Source: Pseudanabaena sp. FACHB-2040 (GTDB taxonomy: Bacteria; Cyanobacteriota; Cyanobacteriia; Phormidesmidales; Phormidesmidaceae). From it: a stretch of DNA of 64,000 nucleotides. Every line of letters begins with the position of its first letter. Within the stretch, counting starts at the first letter, position 1. Shown piece after piece: positions 27,479-36,128 of this stretch. The notes beneath the pieces were generated by a model that did no database searches, was not told the DNA's origin, and saw only the letters and a list, made by a program, of their open reading frames with translations. The position numbers were made by a program, and so were the translations under genes. Location of the stretch: the NCBI RefSeq assembly GCF_014696715.1, contig NZ_JACJQO010000011.1:82651-146650 (forward strand). Reading direction: 5' to 3'.

Positions 27479-27516
27479 TAAAAAACGCCGCATCACGGAG
27501 AAATTGATGGGGCGTT
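27479..27516 (-). terminator. Terminator-like hairpin (leftward)
   Basis: AACGCCGCATCA (27484-27495) pairs with TGATGGGGCGTT (27505-27516) with one mismatch. On the minus strand it is followed by TTTTTT. It lies downstream of both mgtE (rightward) and the 82-residue leftward gene; the T-run fits only the leftward direction. Confidence 0.6.
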
Positions 27517-27589
27517 CCAACCAAGCACGATTAAGTATTTCCCTTGGTAGGGATTTCCTAAAGACTGGCCGCAAATTGATCTGTGGTAG

Positions 27590-27609
27590 GGGCGCAGGGG
27601 CCTGCGCCC
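27590..27609. repeat. GGGCGCAG small palindrome, copy 3
   Basis: GGGCGCAGG/CCTGCGCCC is a 9-bp stem with loop GG, preceded by GTAG and followed by AGTGCA. It is the third copy of the family at 1582 and 5855. Confidence 0.7.
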
Positions 27610-27707
27610 AGTGCAATATCTTTAGTTCTAATAACAAGAACCAGAATAACCGAAGCTGGGCTTAATTCTTGCTAATTCCTAACAGAGTACAGGAGAATTT
27701 TAACTGA

Positions 27708-27956
27708 TCAATCTGGCGAGGTCATCACGCCCATTTCTGAAGCGGCAACCGTGTCAGGGGTGTCGTCAAAAGCAGATTTATTGCCGTCAGCAGACCTAGC
27801 AATCTCGTCAGGATCGATGTTTCCAGTACCGCTGGTCGGGACTTGATTTTGCTCCAGTTTCTTTAGGGTCTCATCTTTGACTTCCTTAGACTGCAGCTCC
27901 TCAGGGTTAAAGGTGCTGGGGGGTATTGATTGATCTTCGGGATTTTGGGGTGACAT
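27708..27956 (-). CDS. Small hydrophilic hypothetical protein
   Basis: An 82-residue acidic, Pro/Asp/Ser-rich protein without signal peptide or membrane segment (MSPQNPEDQSIPPSTFNPEE at the start). It is probably largely disordered. Similar short proteins of unknown role are common in filamentous cyanobacteria; no domain is recognised. No strong ribosome-binding site is seen at the ATG. A leftward terminator-like hairpin lies about 190 bases downstream. Confidence 0.55.
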   Translation of the reverse strand: MSPQNPEDQSIPPSTFNPEELQSKEVKDETLKKLEQNQVPTSGTGNIDPDEIARSADGNKSAFDDTPDTVAASEMGVMTSPD

Positions 27957-28325
27957 AGCTTCAGGTGAGAGGTGAGAAGAAGGTTGGCGTTGGTTGAAGG
28001 AACCCCTTGGCCGGGAACCTCTCTATTCAGTGTTGAATTCCCTGATGCTGTCGGTATCTCCCCAAAGGGATAAAGCCGAAAACTGCTGATGGGAAATGTG
28101 GTTTGGCAAACCTTAAAGAATTAAACTAGCGGCCCTACCCATCGGCAGAGATCTTCTGAGGGTGCGAGGTTTACTACTTTGGGGCAGGCCGTTGTCATTT
28201 TTTCTTCACATTTGCCCCCAACGATGGGATTTAGAACTTGCAGGTTGAGTGCGAGCGACATCTTTCAAAGAATGTCTGAACGAGTTCTTTAGCTACAGCC
28301 TTTCATCCCAGCAGCGGAAAAACCC
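27957..28325. other. Divergent intergenic region
   Basis: 369 bases between the leftward small protein gene and the rightward permease. No gene or clear repeat is seen; it should contain the promoters for both. Confidence 0.45.
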
Positions 28326-29684
28326 GTGAGTAGATTTAACAATTCTGTTCTTCTGCGGCAGCCTTCATCCGTGGAGGTTGGCAAGCCTCAGCTGCATTTG
28401 CCCGGTGCGATCGCATTAATCGTCGGCATTGTTATCGGTGCTGGCATCTTTGAAACGCCGTCGCTAGTAGCTGACAACATTGGCAGCACTCAGGGCGTGA
28501 TCGGGGTTTGGCTATTGGGGGGTTTAATCTCGTTCTTAGGAGCCCTATGCTACGCCGAGCTAGCCACCACCTATCCCCATGTTGGCGGCAACTACTACTA
28601 CCTGCAGCGGGCCTTTGGTCAGCCGCTGGCGACCCTGTTTGCTTGGGCTCGCATGACTGTGATCCAAACGGGGTCGATTGCGCTGCTGGCCTTTGTTTTT
28701 GGTGACTACGCTTCTCAACTGCTGCCCTTGGTTGGGTACTCGCCCTCGATCTATGCAGCGCTGGCGATTGTGCTGCTGACAGGGCTAAACATTCTGGGGC
28801 TGCGGCACAGCGGGCGGGCACAGACTTGGCTCACCTCAGCGCTTATCCTTGGCCTGCTACTGGTCATCGTGATTGGCTTGGCCTTGGCCCCGGCAGCAAC
28901 TCCGGCGGCGACAGTCTCCTTTGGGCAAGCGCCTGCTTGGGGTCTGGCCCTGGTTTTTGTGCTGCTGTCTTACGGCGGCTGGAATGAGGCTGCCTATATC
29001 TCGGCTGAGATTGCCCCGCCTCGGCGCAACATAGTGCGATCGCTGCTGTGGAGCATCGGCATTATTACCAGCATTTACCTGCTGGTCAACCTGGCCTACC
29101 TGCGCGGACTGGGAGTGGTTGGCATGGCTAATTCCGATGCGGTGGGGGCAGAACTGCTGCGGCGCACCGTAGGCGAACCGGGTGCGATGCTGATTAGCCT
29201 GTTGGTGGTGCTGGCCACCCTAGGGTCGATCAACGCCACGATCTTTACCGGAGCCCGCACCAACTATGCGCTAGGGCAAGACGTTTCGCCCCTAAGCTTT
29301 TTAGGAAAATGGCAGCCTGGGCCTGGTGCGCCCACGGCAGCCTACGTTTTGCAGGCTGCGATCGCACTGGCCCTGGTCGGTCTAGGCACCTTCACCCGCC
29401 AGGGATTTGAAACCATGGTGGACTATACCGCCCCAGTGTTCTGGTTTTTCTTTTTGCTCAGCACTGCCTCTTTAATCATTCTGCGATCGCGCGATCCCAA
29501 TCGGCTGCGGCCCTTTCAGGTGCCTTTTTACCCGGCGGTGCCCCTGCTGTTTTGCGCGGTATGTGTCTATCTGCTCTACTCCAGTCTGGCCTACACGGGC
29601 GTAGGGGCCCTACTAGGCGTGGCTGTGTTGGGGCTGGGCCTGCCGCTGCTGCATCGTGATTTTTCTCGGCCGTTGCGGCGCTAG
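28326..29684 (+). CDS. APC-family amino acid permease
   Basis: A 452-residue inner-membrane transporter with about 12 hydrophobic segments. The first carries the APC signature IALIVGIVIGAGIFETPS (unwound TM1 GAGIF), and ALCYAELATTYPHVGGNYYY is the TM2-TM3 signature. LLSYGGWNEAAYISAEI is the TM6 region. The substrate, probably an amino acid or amine, is not determined by sequence. The start is GTG at 28326. It appears monocistronic. Confidence 0.9.
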   Translation: MSRFNNSVLLRQPSSVEVGKPQLHLPGAIALIVGIVIGAGIFETPSLVADNIGSTQGVIGVWLLGGLISFLGALCYAELATTYPHVGGNYYYLQRAFGQPLATLFAWARMTVIQTGSIALLAFVFGDYASQLLPLVGYSPSIYAALAIVLLTGLNILGLRHSGRAQTWLTSALILGLLLVIVIGLALAPAATPAATVSFGQAPAWGLALVFVLLSYGGWNEAAYISAEIAPPRRNIVRSLLWSIGIITSIYLLVNLAYLRGLGVVGMANSDAVGAELLRRTVGEPGAMLISLLVVLATLGSINATIFTGARTNYALGQDVSPLSFLGKWQPGPGAPTAAYVLQAAIALALVGLGTFTRQGFETMVDYTAPVFWFFFLLSTASLIILRSRDPNRLRPFQVPFYPAVPLLFCAVCVYLLYSSLAYTGVGALLGVAVLGLGLPLLHRDFSRPLRR

Positions 29685-29795
29685 CATCGCTGGGTCTTTA
29701 GCTAGTGAACTGGTTTCTGTTGGGCTGTTCGATCAGATTTTGTGACCTGTGTTTCTGCCTTTCTTAACTTGTCTTAACTAATGGAGAGATTTGCC

Positions 29796-30446
29796 ATGCA
29801 ACCCCGCAAACGCCTGTCCCTGCTGTTAGCTGGCGTCAGCATTGTTGGCCTGAGTGTGGCCGGATGCAACTCTGGGCGCGATTTTGAGGCAGAAACAGCC
29901 CCAAGCCCGACCCAGGCTCAGCTGGATCAGACCGCCCCAGCCGTAGATCCGACTGCCGACCCCGATCGAGGCCCGGACGTGGTCTATGTGCCCACGCCCC
30001 AGCCCGTGGTTGAGGAAATGCTGCGCATTGCCGATGTGCAGGCAGACGATGTGGTCTATGATTTGGGCAGCGGCGACGGTCGGATTGTGATCACAGCGGC
30101 TCAACAAGTGGGAGCTCGCGGCATCGGCATTGACATCGATCCCCAGCGCATCCGAGAGGCCAACGAAAATGCTGAGCAGGCAGGCGTTACCGATTTAGTT
30201 GAGTTTCGTCAAGAAGACCTGTTTCAAACAGACTTTAGCGAGGCCACGGTGGTTACACTCTACCTGCTGCCCGAGCTGAACCTGCAGCTGCGGCCCCGCT
30301 TGCTGGAAGAGCTGCAGCCGGGCACGCGGATTGTTTCCCACGCCTTTGATATGGGTGACTGGGAACCAGATGAGGTGGTGCGGGTTGGGTCTCAAACGAT
30401 TTACTACTGGGTAGTTCCTGAAAATGCTCAGGCTAAGCTGCAGTAG
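29796..30446 (+). CDS. Class I SAM methyltransferase with lipoprotein signal
   Basis: A 216-residue protein from the ATG at 29796, which follows GGAGAG at good spacing; an upstream ATG at 29781 adds five residues. The N terminus is a lipoprotein signal (hydrophobic core, VAGC with Cys24), followed by a Pro/Thr/Asp linker to about residue 65. The methyltransferase fold follows: VVYDLGSGDGRIVI (motif I), GIDIDPQRI and VEFRQEDLF. TPQPVVEEMLRIA resembles the FAM173-like lysine methyltransferase group. An extracytoplasmic location is odd for a SAM enzyme. The MscS gene starts 19 bases downstream, so they probably share an operon. Confidence 0.82.
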   Translation: MQPRKRLSLLLAGVSIVGLSVAGCNSGRDFEAETAPSPTQAQLDQTAPAVDPTADPDRGPDVVYVPTPQPVVEEMLRIADVQADDVVYDLGSGDGRIVITAAQQVGARGIGIDIDPQRIREANENAEQAGVTDLVEFRQEDLFQTDFSEATVVTLYLLPELNLQLRPRLLEELQPGTRIVSHAFDMGDWEPDEVVRVGSQTIYYWVVPENAQAKLQ

Positions 30447-30465
30447 CCACGGTACGGATTGAAGC

Positions 30466-31914
30466 ATGATTTCCAGAGTCAAAACCCGACGGTGCTGGTG
30501 GCGTTGGCTGGGATTTGCTCTGGGTTTGGGGCTAGTCCTAATAGTTCAACTGCCCTGGAGCCAAGCTCTAGGGACATCCCCAGAAGCTGTGCCTGTGCCC
30601 GTGGTAGAAGAGGTTGCTCCTGCAGAGGGGCTATTTTTTGCAGATGTGGTAGTGCGAAACCAGCCTGTTTTTCAAATTGGGGGTCTCTCTGATCTGAGCG
30701 CTACAGAACGGGCTCAGATCGTCAATCGCCGCATCGCCAGCGTGTTAGCTCAGAATCGGAATCAAACGGTGCGAACGGTGACGGTGCAGCCTGATCCAGT
30801 GCGGGGAATCGCTACGCTGCAGGTCAATAACCGGGTTTTGATGACGGTAACTCAGCAAGATTCCCAGGACTTTAACTTACCAATCGAGGAACTTGCCCAG
30901 CGGTGGTCTGAGCAGCTAACTCAAGCCTTTGAGCAGCCGCCTTTGGCGATTGACGTGGGCCAGCGACTCTACTCCACCGTGCGGCAGTTTCAGCGCGATG
31001 TGATTGATCAACTCCCGGCTCTAATCGGGGCGGTGCTGGTGGTGGTAATGACCTGGCTGCTGGCGGTCAGTGTGCGGCATCTGATGATGACCGGAGCGCA
31101 GCACTGGGAGGTTGATCACAACTCCAAGGCACTGGTCAGCCGCTTAGGCTATGGGGCTGTCTGGGTAGTGGGCTCAATCGTAGCGCTGGGAGTACTGGGA
31201 TTGGATTTTGGCACACTAGTAGGCACCTTAGGCCTGACTAGCGTAGCCATTGGCTTTAGCCTGCGAGACGTGCTGAGCAACTATTTTTCGGGCGTTGTAT
31301 TGCTGGCCTCGCGGCCCTTTCGGTTGGGCGATCAGATTGTGCTCAATGACTATGAGGGCACCGTTACTCAGATCCAGCTGCGGGCAACCACGATTAAAAC
31401 TTACGATGGCCGCACAGTCTTTATTCCTAACCAGGAAGTTTTTAATAGCAGCATTGTCAACAACACGACGGCTACGGTTCGTCGCAGTGCCTTTATGGTG
31501 GGCATTGATTTTGGGGCTGATATCAATCAGGTCAAGCAGATCATGCGAGAGGCGGTGCTAGCCACGATTGGAGTTGAGCCCGATCCGCCGCCGGAAATTT
31601 TGGTGCGAGAGCTGGGGGCCAGTGCCGTCAAGATTGAGGTGCGGGTCTGGGTCAATTCGCGGCGGCTGTCGTTTTTAGAAAGTACGTCGCGGGCTGCCCA
31701 AGCGGTAAAGGAGGCTCTGCAGCAGGCTGGAATTGGGATGCCCACAGAAATTTACACCGTCAAGCTGCAGGCTCCCTTGGCGGATGTAGCTGATTCGGCT
31801 GATGGCCAAATCGCTCTGGCGCTGCCGCTATCTGCCGCTTCCCGGCAGGCGAGCAACTCCTCTACTTCGGAAAGCAGCACACCTCGTTCCCAGGAGGACC
31901 ATGATCAGCTTTAA
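30466..31914 (+). CDS. MscS-family mechanosensitive channel
   Basis: A 482-residue membrane channel. It has an N-terminal signal or TM segment at about 12-32, then a periplasmic domain of about 140 residues, three membrane segments at about 180-290 and the MscS beta domain. The pore helix and junction are seen in GTLVGTLGLTSVAIGFSLRD and NYFSGVVLL, followed by FRLGDQIVLNDYEGTVTQI and TYDGRTVFIPN. It probably opens under membrane tension to release solutes during hypo-osmotic shock. It follows the lipoprotein methyltransferase by 19 bases and overlaps the truncated YihY gene by 14 bases. Confidence 0.92.
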   Translation: MISRVKTRRCWWRWLGFALGLGLVLIVQLPWSQALGTSPEAVPVPVVEEVAPAEGLFFADVVVRNQPVFQIGGLSDLSATERAQIVNRRIASVLAQNRNQTVRTVTVQPDPVRGIATLQVNNRVLMTVTQQDSQDFNLPIEELAQRWSEQLTQAFEQPPLAIDVGQRLYSTVRQFQRDVIDQLPALIGAVLVVVMTWLLAVSVRHLMMTGAQHWEVDHNSKALVSRLGYGAVWVVGSIVALGVLGLDFGTLVGTLGLTSVAIGFSLRDVLSNYFSGVVLLASRPFRLGDQIVLNDYEGTVTQIQLRATTIKTYDGRTVFIPNQEVFNSSIVNNTTATVRRSAFMVGIDFGADINQVKQIMREAVLATIGVEPDPPPEILVRELGASAVKIEVRVWVNSRRLSFLESTSRAAQAVKEALQQAGIGMPTEIYTVKLQAPLADVADSADGQIALALPLSAASRQASNSSTSESSTPRSQEDHDQL

Positions 31915-32236
31915 AAGGGCTCGTCGCTTAGTTAAAGGCACGGTGGCTGAGTGGAGATCTCACGAGGTGTCTTTGCTGGCCTCCTCTCTGGCCTATTCCA
32001 CTGTGTTTACCCTGGCTCCACTGGCGATCATCGTGATTATGATCGTGGGCGCAATTTTTGGTGAAGCAACTGCCCAAGAGCAGCTTGTGGCTCAGCTAGA
32101 AGAGCTGGTGGGGGCCGAAGGGGCGGGATTGCTGGGCACTGCGATCGCAAACCGGCGCGACCAAACCGGCGAGGGGGTCGGCAATTTTTCTTTGTTGTCC
32201 ACTCAGACGATCCCACCCGTTAAGCCCGATAATTAA
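31901..32236 (+). pseudogene. Truncated YihY/BrkB family membrane protein
   Basis: A 112-codon frame with a strong AGGAGG before the ATG. The N-terminal 95 residues match the start of YihY/BrkB proteins: the amphipathic leader, SLLASSLAYSTVFTLAPLAI (first membrane helix), and EELVGAEGAGLLGTAIANRR. Family members are about 280-320 residues with five or six membrane helices; here the frame ends after an unrelated tail and the next gene starts 20 bases later. The missing 3' two thirds point to a deletion. Upstream genes are in normal operon spacing, so the remnant is probably still transcribed. A frameshift is less likely, because no downstream frame restores the domain. Confidence 0.8.
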
Positions 32237-32255
32237 CGTCAGGTAAAAAGTCAGA

Positions 32256-33311
32256 GTGGCTATGGATAGCTCAGGATTTGACCCCCAGCGGGTATGGCGC
32301 TACCTGAATAATGCTCGCTTGATTCGCTATCTGCTGCTGTTTGCTCTGGCCTGGGCCTCGGTGCAGCTACTGGCCTATTTTGAAACGGTCATCGTCGTTT
32401 TTGTCTTTGCCGCTATTCTGGCCTTTTTGCTCAACTACCCAGTGCGGTGGGCGACCCGGCTGATGCCGCGCTGGGTGGCTGTCATGGTCGTCTTTCTGCT
32501 GAGCCTAGTGATATTGGGCGCTCTGGTGGCAACCCTAGGGCTGACGATGCTCTCCCAGGCTCAGCAGCTCTTAGAGCAGGCTCCTCAACTGCTAGAAGAT
32601 GCGATCGCACTGCTCAATCAAGCCCAAGTCTTTTTCAGTAGTCAGAACATTCCCATTGATTTCACGACCCTAGAAGCGCCGCTGCGAGAACAGGCCCTAG
32701 GAATGATTGGCCTAGGCTTTGCTACCCTACAGGGGTTTCTCTTCCGGTTTGTTGATCTGATCCTGATTGCGGTGGTGGCTTTCTTTATGCTGCTAGAAGG
32801 TAGGCAGCTTTGGAACTTTGGCGTGAATCTTTTGCCTCCCGGACAACAAGAGAACCTAACGACCGCTATTCAAGCTAACTTTCTGGGCTTCTTTTGGGGG
32901 CGACTGCTGCTCTCGATTTTCTTTGGAGTGTCGGCCTTTTTGGTCTTTGTGCTGTTGGGGGTGCCCTATCCGCTGGTGCTAGCTGCGATCGCAGGCGTAT
33001 TTGATTTGATTCCTGGCATTGGGGCCACCTTGGGCATTAGCTTGGTTTGCCTGATCATTTTGCCTCAGGGTATTTTCCTCAGCCTTAAAGTGCTCGTCGG
33101 CTGCATTTTGCTGCAGCAGGTCGAAGAAAACCTGCTTATGCCTCGAATCATGCAGGGCTCAATCAACATGAATCCAGTAGTGATGTTTTTTGCCCTGCTG
33201 GTAGGAGCCAGAATTGCCGGATTGGTAGGCGTCTTTCTCTCTATTCCGATTGCCGGAGTTTTAATCAGCCTGTTGAATATCGAAGCCTTTCGAGGGTCCA
33301 AAGACAATTAA
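32256..33311 (+). CDS. AI-2E family transporter (TqsA/YdiK-like)
   Basis: A 351-residue inner-membrane protein with about seven hydrophobic segments. A charged amphipathic region at about 90-145 contains SQAQQLLEQAPQLLEDAI. The family signature GVFDLIPGIGATLG and the segment EENLLMPRIMQGSINMNPVV are present. The family includes TqsA (AI-2 export) but also Na+/H+ antiporters and others, so the substrate is open. The frame begins with GTG at 32256 or ATG at 32262. It is the last gene of the methyltransferase-mscS-yihY remnant cluster. Confidence 0.9.
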   Translation: MAMDSSGFDPQRVWRYLNNARLIRYLLLFALAWASVQLLAYFETVIVVFVFAAILAFLLNYPVRWATRLMPRWVAVMVVFLLSLVILGALVATLGLTMLSQAQQLLEQAPQLLEDAIALLNQAQVFFSSQNIPIDFTTLEAPLREQALGMIGLGFATLQGFLFRFVDLILIAVVAFFMLLEGRQLWNFGVNLLPPGQQENLTTAIQANFLGFFWGRLLLSIFFGVSAFLVFVLLGVPYPLVLAAIAGVFDLIPGIGATLGISLVCLIILPQGIFLSLKVLVGCILLQQVEENLLMPRIMQGSINMNPVVMFFALLVGARIAGLVGVFLSIPIAGVLISLLNIEAFRGSKDN

Positions 33312-33323
33312 TTACAGCCCACC

Positions 33324-33372
33324 TGTAGAGACGCGTAGCCCTCTGGGCGTAGCTGTAGCCCACGTCTCTGCA
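33324..33372. repeat. TGTAGAGACG inverted repeat
   Basis: TGTAGAGACG (33324-33333) and CGTCTCTGCA (33363-33372) are reverse complements with one mismatch. The centre has GCGTAGCC/GGGCGTAG-like internal symmetry. TAGAGACG-armed palindromes are a frequent cyanobacterial intergenic repeat type; class membership is inferred. Confidence 0.6.
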
Positions 33373-33589
33373 CCCTATCAACAGACTTCGGGCCGCAGAT
33401 CTGGACGCAGTTGACACGCTTAGCCTTGCCTTCTATGTCCATCCCACTCAGGTCACGTCTCTATACCCGTGGGTAGATTTAGACTCGCCTCAATCTATCC
33501 TTAGGACTCTTGTCATAATCCTGTCACATTTCTTAGTAATAGTGAATAGAAGCACCTTCGAACCTAAGTGAAGCTAGGAGATTTTCATT

Positions 33590-34198
33590 TTGCGTAAACC
33601 CATTAAGACTCTTTTGGGCATGACCATTGGCCTGCTAGCGCTGCCCGTGATTGCTGCCTGCGATACCCCCACAGCCGAAACCCCCACGCAGACTCCTACC
33701 GCAACTGCCCCTGAAGTTGAACAACCGCCTGCTGTTACGCCTGCCGAAGGCACCGGCACTAGCGATACCGCTAACCGCACCATTGCCGAAATCACGTCCT
33801 TCGACAACTCTTTCTCTACCCTAAACACTGCCATCGAAGCGGCTGGTTTAGAAGACACCCTCAATGGCGACGGTCCCTACACAGTCTTCGCGCCCACAAA
33901 CGAGGCTTTTGAAGCCATCCCTGCAGCTACCCGCGAGCGGCTGTTAGCCCCTGAAAACCAAGATGCCTTGGTGCAGGTTTTGTCTTACCACGTGCTGGCT
34001 CAAGATCTGCCTGCAAGCCAAATCCAAGCTGGTGAGGTCGAAACCATTTCTGGTCAGTCTTTAAACGTTGAAGTTGACTCAGGGACTCAAGCAGTTAACG
34101 TTAACAACGCCCGCGTAGTTCAGCCCGATGTTCAGGCCAGTAATGGCGTGATCCACGTCGTAGATCAAGTCATTCTGCCCCCTGGCTTTACTCTGTAG
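33590..34198 (+). CDS. Fasciclin-domain lipoprotein
   Basis: A 202-residue protein. The lipoprotein signal ends LPVIAAC (Cys24), and a Thr/Pro/Glu linker runs to about residue 58. One FAS1 domain follows: FSTLNTAIEAAGLEDTL, the H1-type YTVFAPTNEAFEAIP, the YHVLAQD central motif and the H2-type ASNGVIHVVDQVILPP. FAS1 proteins act in adhesion or surface interactions; the exact role is unknown. It starts with TTG at 33590, supported by AGGAG nine bases upstream. A strong terminator follows 58 bases after the stop. Confidence 0.92.
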   Translation: MRKPIKTLLGMTIGLLALPVIAACDTPTAETPTQTPTATAPEVEQPPAVTPAEGTGTSDTANRTIAEITSFDNSFSTLNTAIEAAGLEDTLNGDGPYTVFAPTNEAFEAIPAATRERLLAPENQDALVQVLSYHVLAQDLPASQIQAGEVETISGQSLNVEVDSGTQAVNVNNARVVQPDVQASNGVIHVVDQVILPPGFTL

Positions 34199-34256
34199 AG
34201 TCATCCAGCAGGTTTAATCGCTCTGGCTGGATCTTCCTGAATCTCCGTCCTATTAG

Positions 34257-34285
34257 CCCGGCGCAGTGCGCCGGGTTTGCTTTTA
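34257..34285 (+). terminator. Rho-independent terminator
   Basis: The 8-bp stem CCCGGCGC/GCGCCGGG with loop AGT (34257-34275) is followed by TTTGCTTTTA. It terminates the fasciclin gene transcript. Confidence 0.9.
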
Positions 34286-34346
34286 TAGCCATTGCCGCAA
34301 AGTGTGATCTGTAGAATGGGCACGCTTTGCTTTGCCCATCCAAAAC

Positions 34347-35093
34347 CTAAGGCACACATTTAATCGCTTTGCCAATGTAATTAATAGAAATATCCTCGTT
34401 AATAGCAACTTTTATAGTGTTTGTTCTTTTGTATTCCAAATAGCTTGCCAAATTCAGCCGCAGAGCTTCTCCAAAAAGGTCAAATCCCTTAAACTCCAAA
34501 TCGCGAAAACCGCTTTTCTGCAGTAATTGAGTGAGTTCTTCGGGCGTAATAAACTTATCCCAGTCATGAACGCCTTTTTGAATCTCTCCTAAAATATTCT
34601 CCATCAGCCAAATCATCACAAACCTAGACTTAAAGGTGCGATTGATGGTGTCAAAGAAAAATAAGCCATTGGGTTTTAGCACTCTAAAAATTTCTGATAT
34701 GACGTTAGGCACTTCCTGCACATGTTCTAAAACATCAACACAAATAACCACGTCAAATGCACTGTCTGCATAGGGCATATTTTCGGCTAGGCCCGAGCGG
34801 TAGTCGATTTCATAGCCACCTATCCGAGCGTGGTTTTGTGCGGCCTCAATACATTTTTGAGACTGGTCAAGGCCATAGGCATGCACACCCATCGCTGCCA
34901 TGAACTCGCAGGAGAATCCACCGCCACACCCTACATCCAAGACTTTTAGCCCTTGCCAGCTTTCAACATAGCGGTTGAAGAATTCAAACCGAGGCTTGTT
35001 TAAGTGGTAAAGAGCGTAGATGTCGGCATCTTCGTTCCACCAGCGCTCGGCGTTTAGGTCATAAAATTTGAGATCGTTTTTCTTAACAGCCAT
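34347..35093 (-). CDS. UbiG-like class I SAM methyltransferase
   Basis: A 248-residue cytoplasmic enzyme resembling UbiG/Coq3. Visible are FYDLNAERWWNEDADIYALY, motif I VLDVGCGGGFSCE, motif II VDVLEHVQEVPN, FRVLKPNGLFFFDTINRTFK, and the HDWDKFITPEEL segment shared with UbiG. Cyanobacteria make plastoquinone rather than ubiquinone, so the substrate is probably another aromatic or a specialised metabolite. Its codon use is noticeably more A/T-rich than flanking genes and it is isolated next to a repeat-rich stretch, both consistent with horizontal acquisition (inference). Confidence 0.82.
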   Translation of the reverse strand: MAVKKNDLKFYDLNAERWWNEDADIYALYHLNKPRFEFFNRYVESWQGLKVLDVGCGGGFSCEFMAAMGVHAYGLDQSQKCIEAAQNHARIGGYEIDYRSGLAENMPYADSAFDVVICVDVLEHVQEVPNVISEIFRVLKPNGLFFFDTINRTFKSRFVMIWLMENILGEIQKGVHDWDKFITPEELTQLLQKSGFRDLEFKGFDLFGEALRLNLASYLEYKRTNTIKVAINEDISINYIGKAIKCVP

Positions 35094-35580
35094 ATAGACG
35101 AGTTAGATTGGTTAGCTCCCATTATCTAGGAAGCTTCCCGATCCAAATCGTTAGTAAACATAAAATCTTCATAGGGAGGATTATCTCTAAACTGAGCCAA
35201 GCTTCTGCAAATCTCTGCCTTCAAAAAGGATTGCTAACCACGTCTAACTTGCTCTTGACAAAGTGGGCGGTTCTGTTTTCACCTACGGCTTCTACTAGAG
35301 CTGAACCAGATGCTGTAGGATGTGTTGTGGCTTTACTCCAACCTAACCCTCGGGGCAAGCTTCGATGCGTCATGCAGGGCGATAACGCACCCTACTTCTG
35401 TCTTCTATTAGTCCTGTTACTAACAGCATTGTTGATGACTTCAGAGATTCCCCAACGGCAAACCCCCTTCAGATCGGCCTGTAAGAGGGGTTGTTTGCCA
35501 TTCCTAAAGTAGGTAAAGGGGACGCTGGGATTTTATGGTCGAACCTAGCGTTTCAGTCTACCTGGTCTAGATTGGGACGC

Positions 35581-35618
35581 TGGGAGGGATTGAGGTGTGT
35601 CAGACCTCTTTCCTCCCA
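35581..35618. repeat. TGGGAGG...CCTCCCA hairpin
   Basis: Outer arms TGGGAGG/CCTCCCA (35581-35587, 35612-35618) enclose inner arms GAGGT/ACCTC in register, giving an interrupted stem of about 12 bp. No T-run follows. Confidence 0.6.
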
Positions 35619-35686
35619 CTAGGCTCAATCGCTTTGCAGCATTCAAACTATCAAAACAGATTAGAAGTTCAACCGTAGAAACAAGA

Positions 35687-35840
35687 GGCTGTTTGAGAGG
35701 GGATCTGTTGTCGCTTTAGTCACCTGCTGATCCCTCCTGCCCCCTTAAAAGGGAGGTTGTTCAGGCTCAAAGTCCTTTTAAGGGGGGCTTAAGGAGGATC
35801 TCAACCTTTTGCCGCATAAAGCAGACCCTTTCAAGCAACC
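35687..35840. repeat. MITE-like ~154-bp imperfect palindrome
   Basis: The inner arms begin GATCCCTCCTGCCCCCTTAA (35729-35752) and correspond to CCTTTTAAGGGGGGCTTAAG onward (35774-35800). The outer arms begin GGCTGTTTGAGAGGGG (35687) and pair with CCCTTTCAAGCAACC at the right end (35826-35840). It contains no coding sequence. The size, near-palindrome and intergenic position fit a miniature inverted-repeat element; no target duplication could be seen with confidence. Confidence 0.65.
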
Positions 35841-36055
35841 TCATGAGTACATTTGTTCGATAAACCACTTTTCCATGCTCACAGCACTCAAAAGCCGTTT
35901 CATACTCAATTCGCACTCAAAAACTGCAGGCTGAGGTCGTCTTAAGAGCAATTCCACGCTTTTGTGAAATGCCATCGTGGAAAGGCGCTAAGGCTGGAAA
36001 AGTTGAAGCCTAGGCGGTGTAGAAGCTTTAGGTGGTTACTTTTTGTTTTGAGTAA

Positions 36056-36128
<73 letters not shown>

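Larger units (their letters stand above)
35094..36055. other. Gene-poor, palindrome-rich stretch
   Basis: 960 bases without a convincing gene. A rightward open frame at 35108-35512 has a compositionally odd translation and no ribosome-binding site. Two palindromic elements lie at 35581-35618 and 35687-35840. The 3' end adjoins tRNA-Arg. Confidence 0.55.

Noticed and set aside
31802..31900. N-terminal extension of the truncated YihY gene
   Set aside because: It overlaps the MscS gene in another frame, and the ribosome-binding site and family similarity start at 31901.
34347..35093. True ubiquinone biosynthesis role
   Set aside because: Cyanobacteria make plastoquinone, and no other ubi gene is present here.
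35108..35512. 134-codon rightward open frame in the gene-poor stretch
   Set aside because: No ribosome-binding site and a mixed composition with no recognisable domain; it overlaps palindromic DNA at its 3' side.
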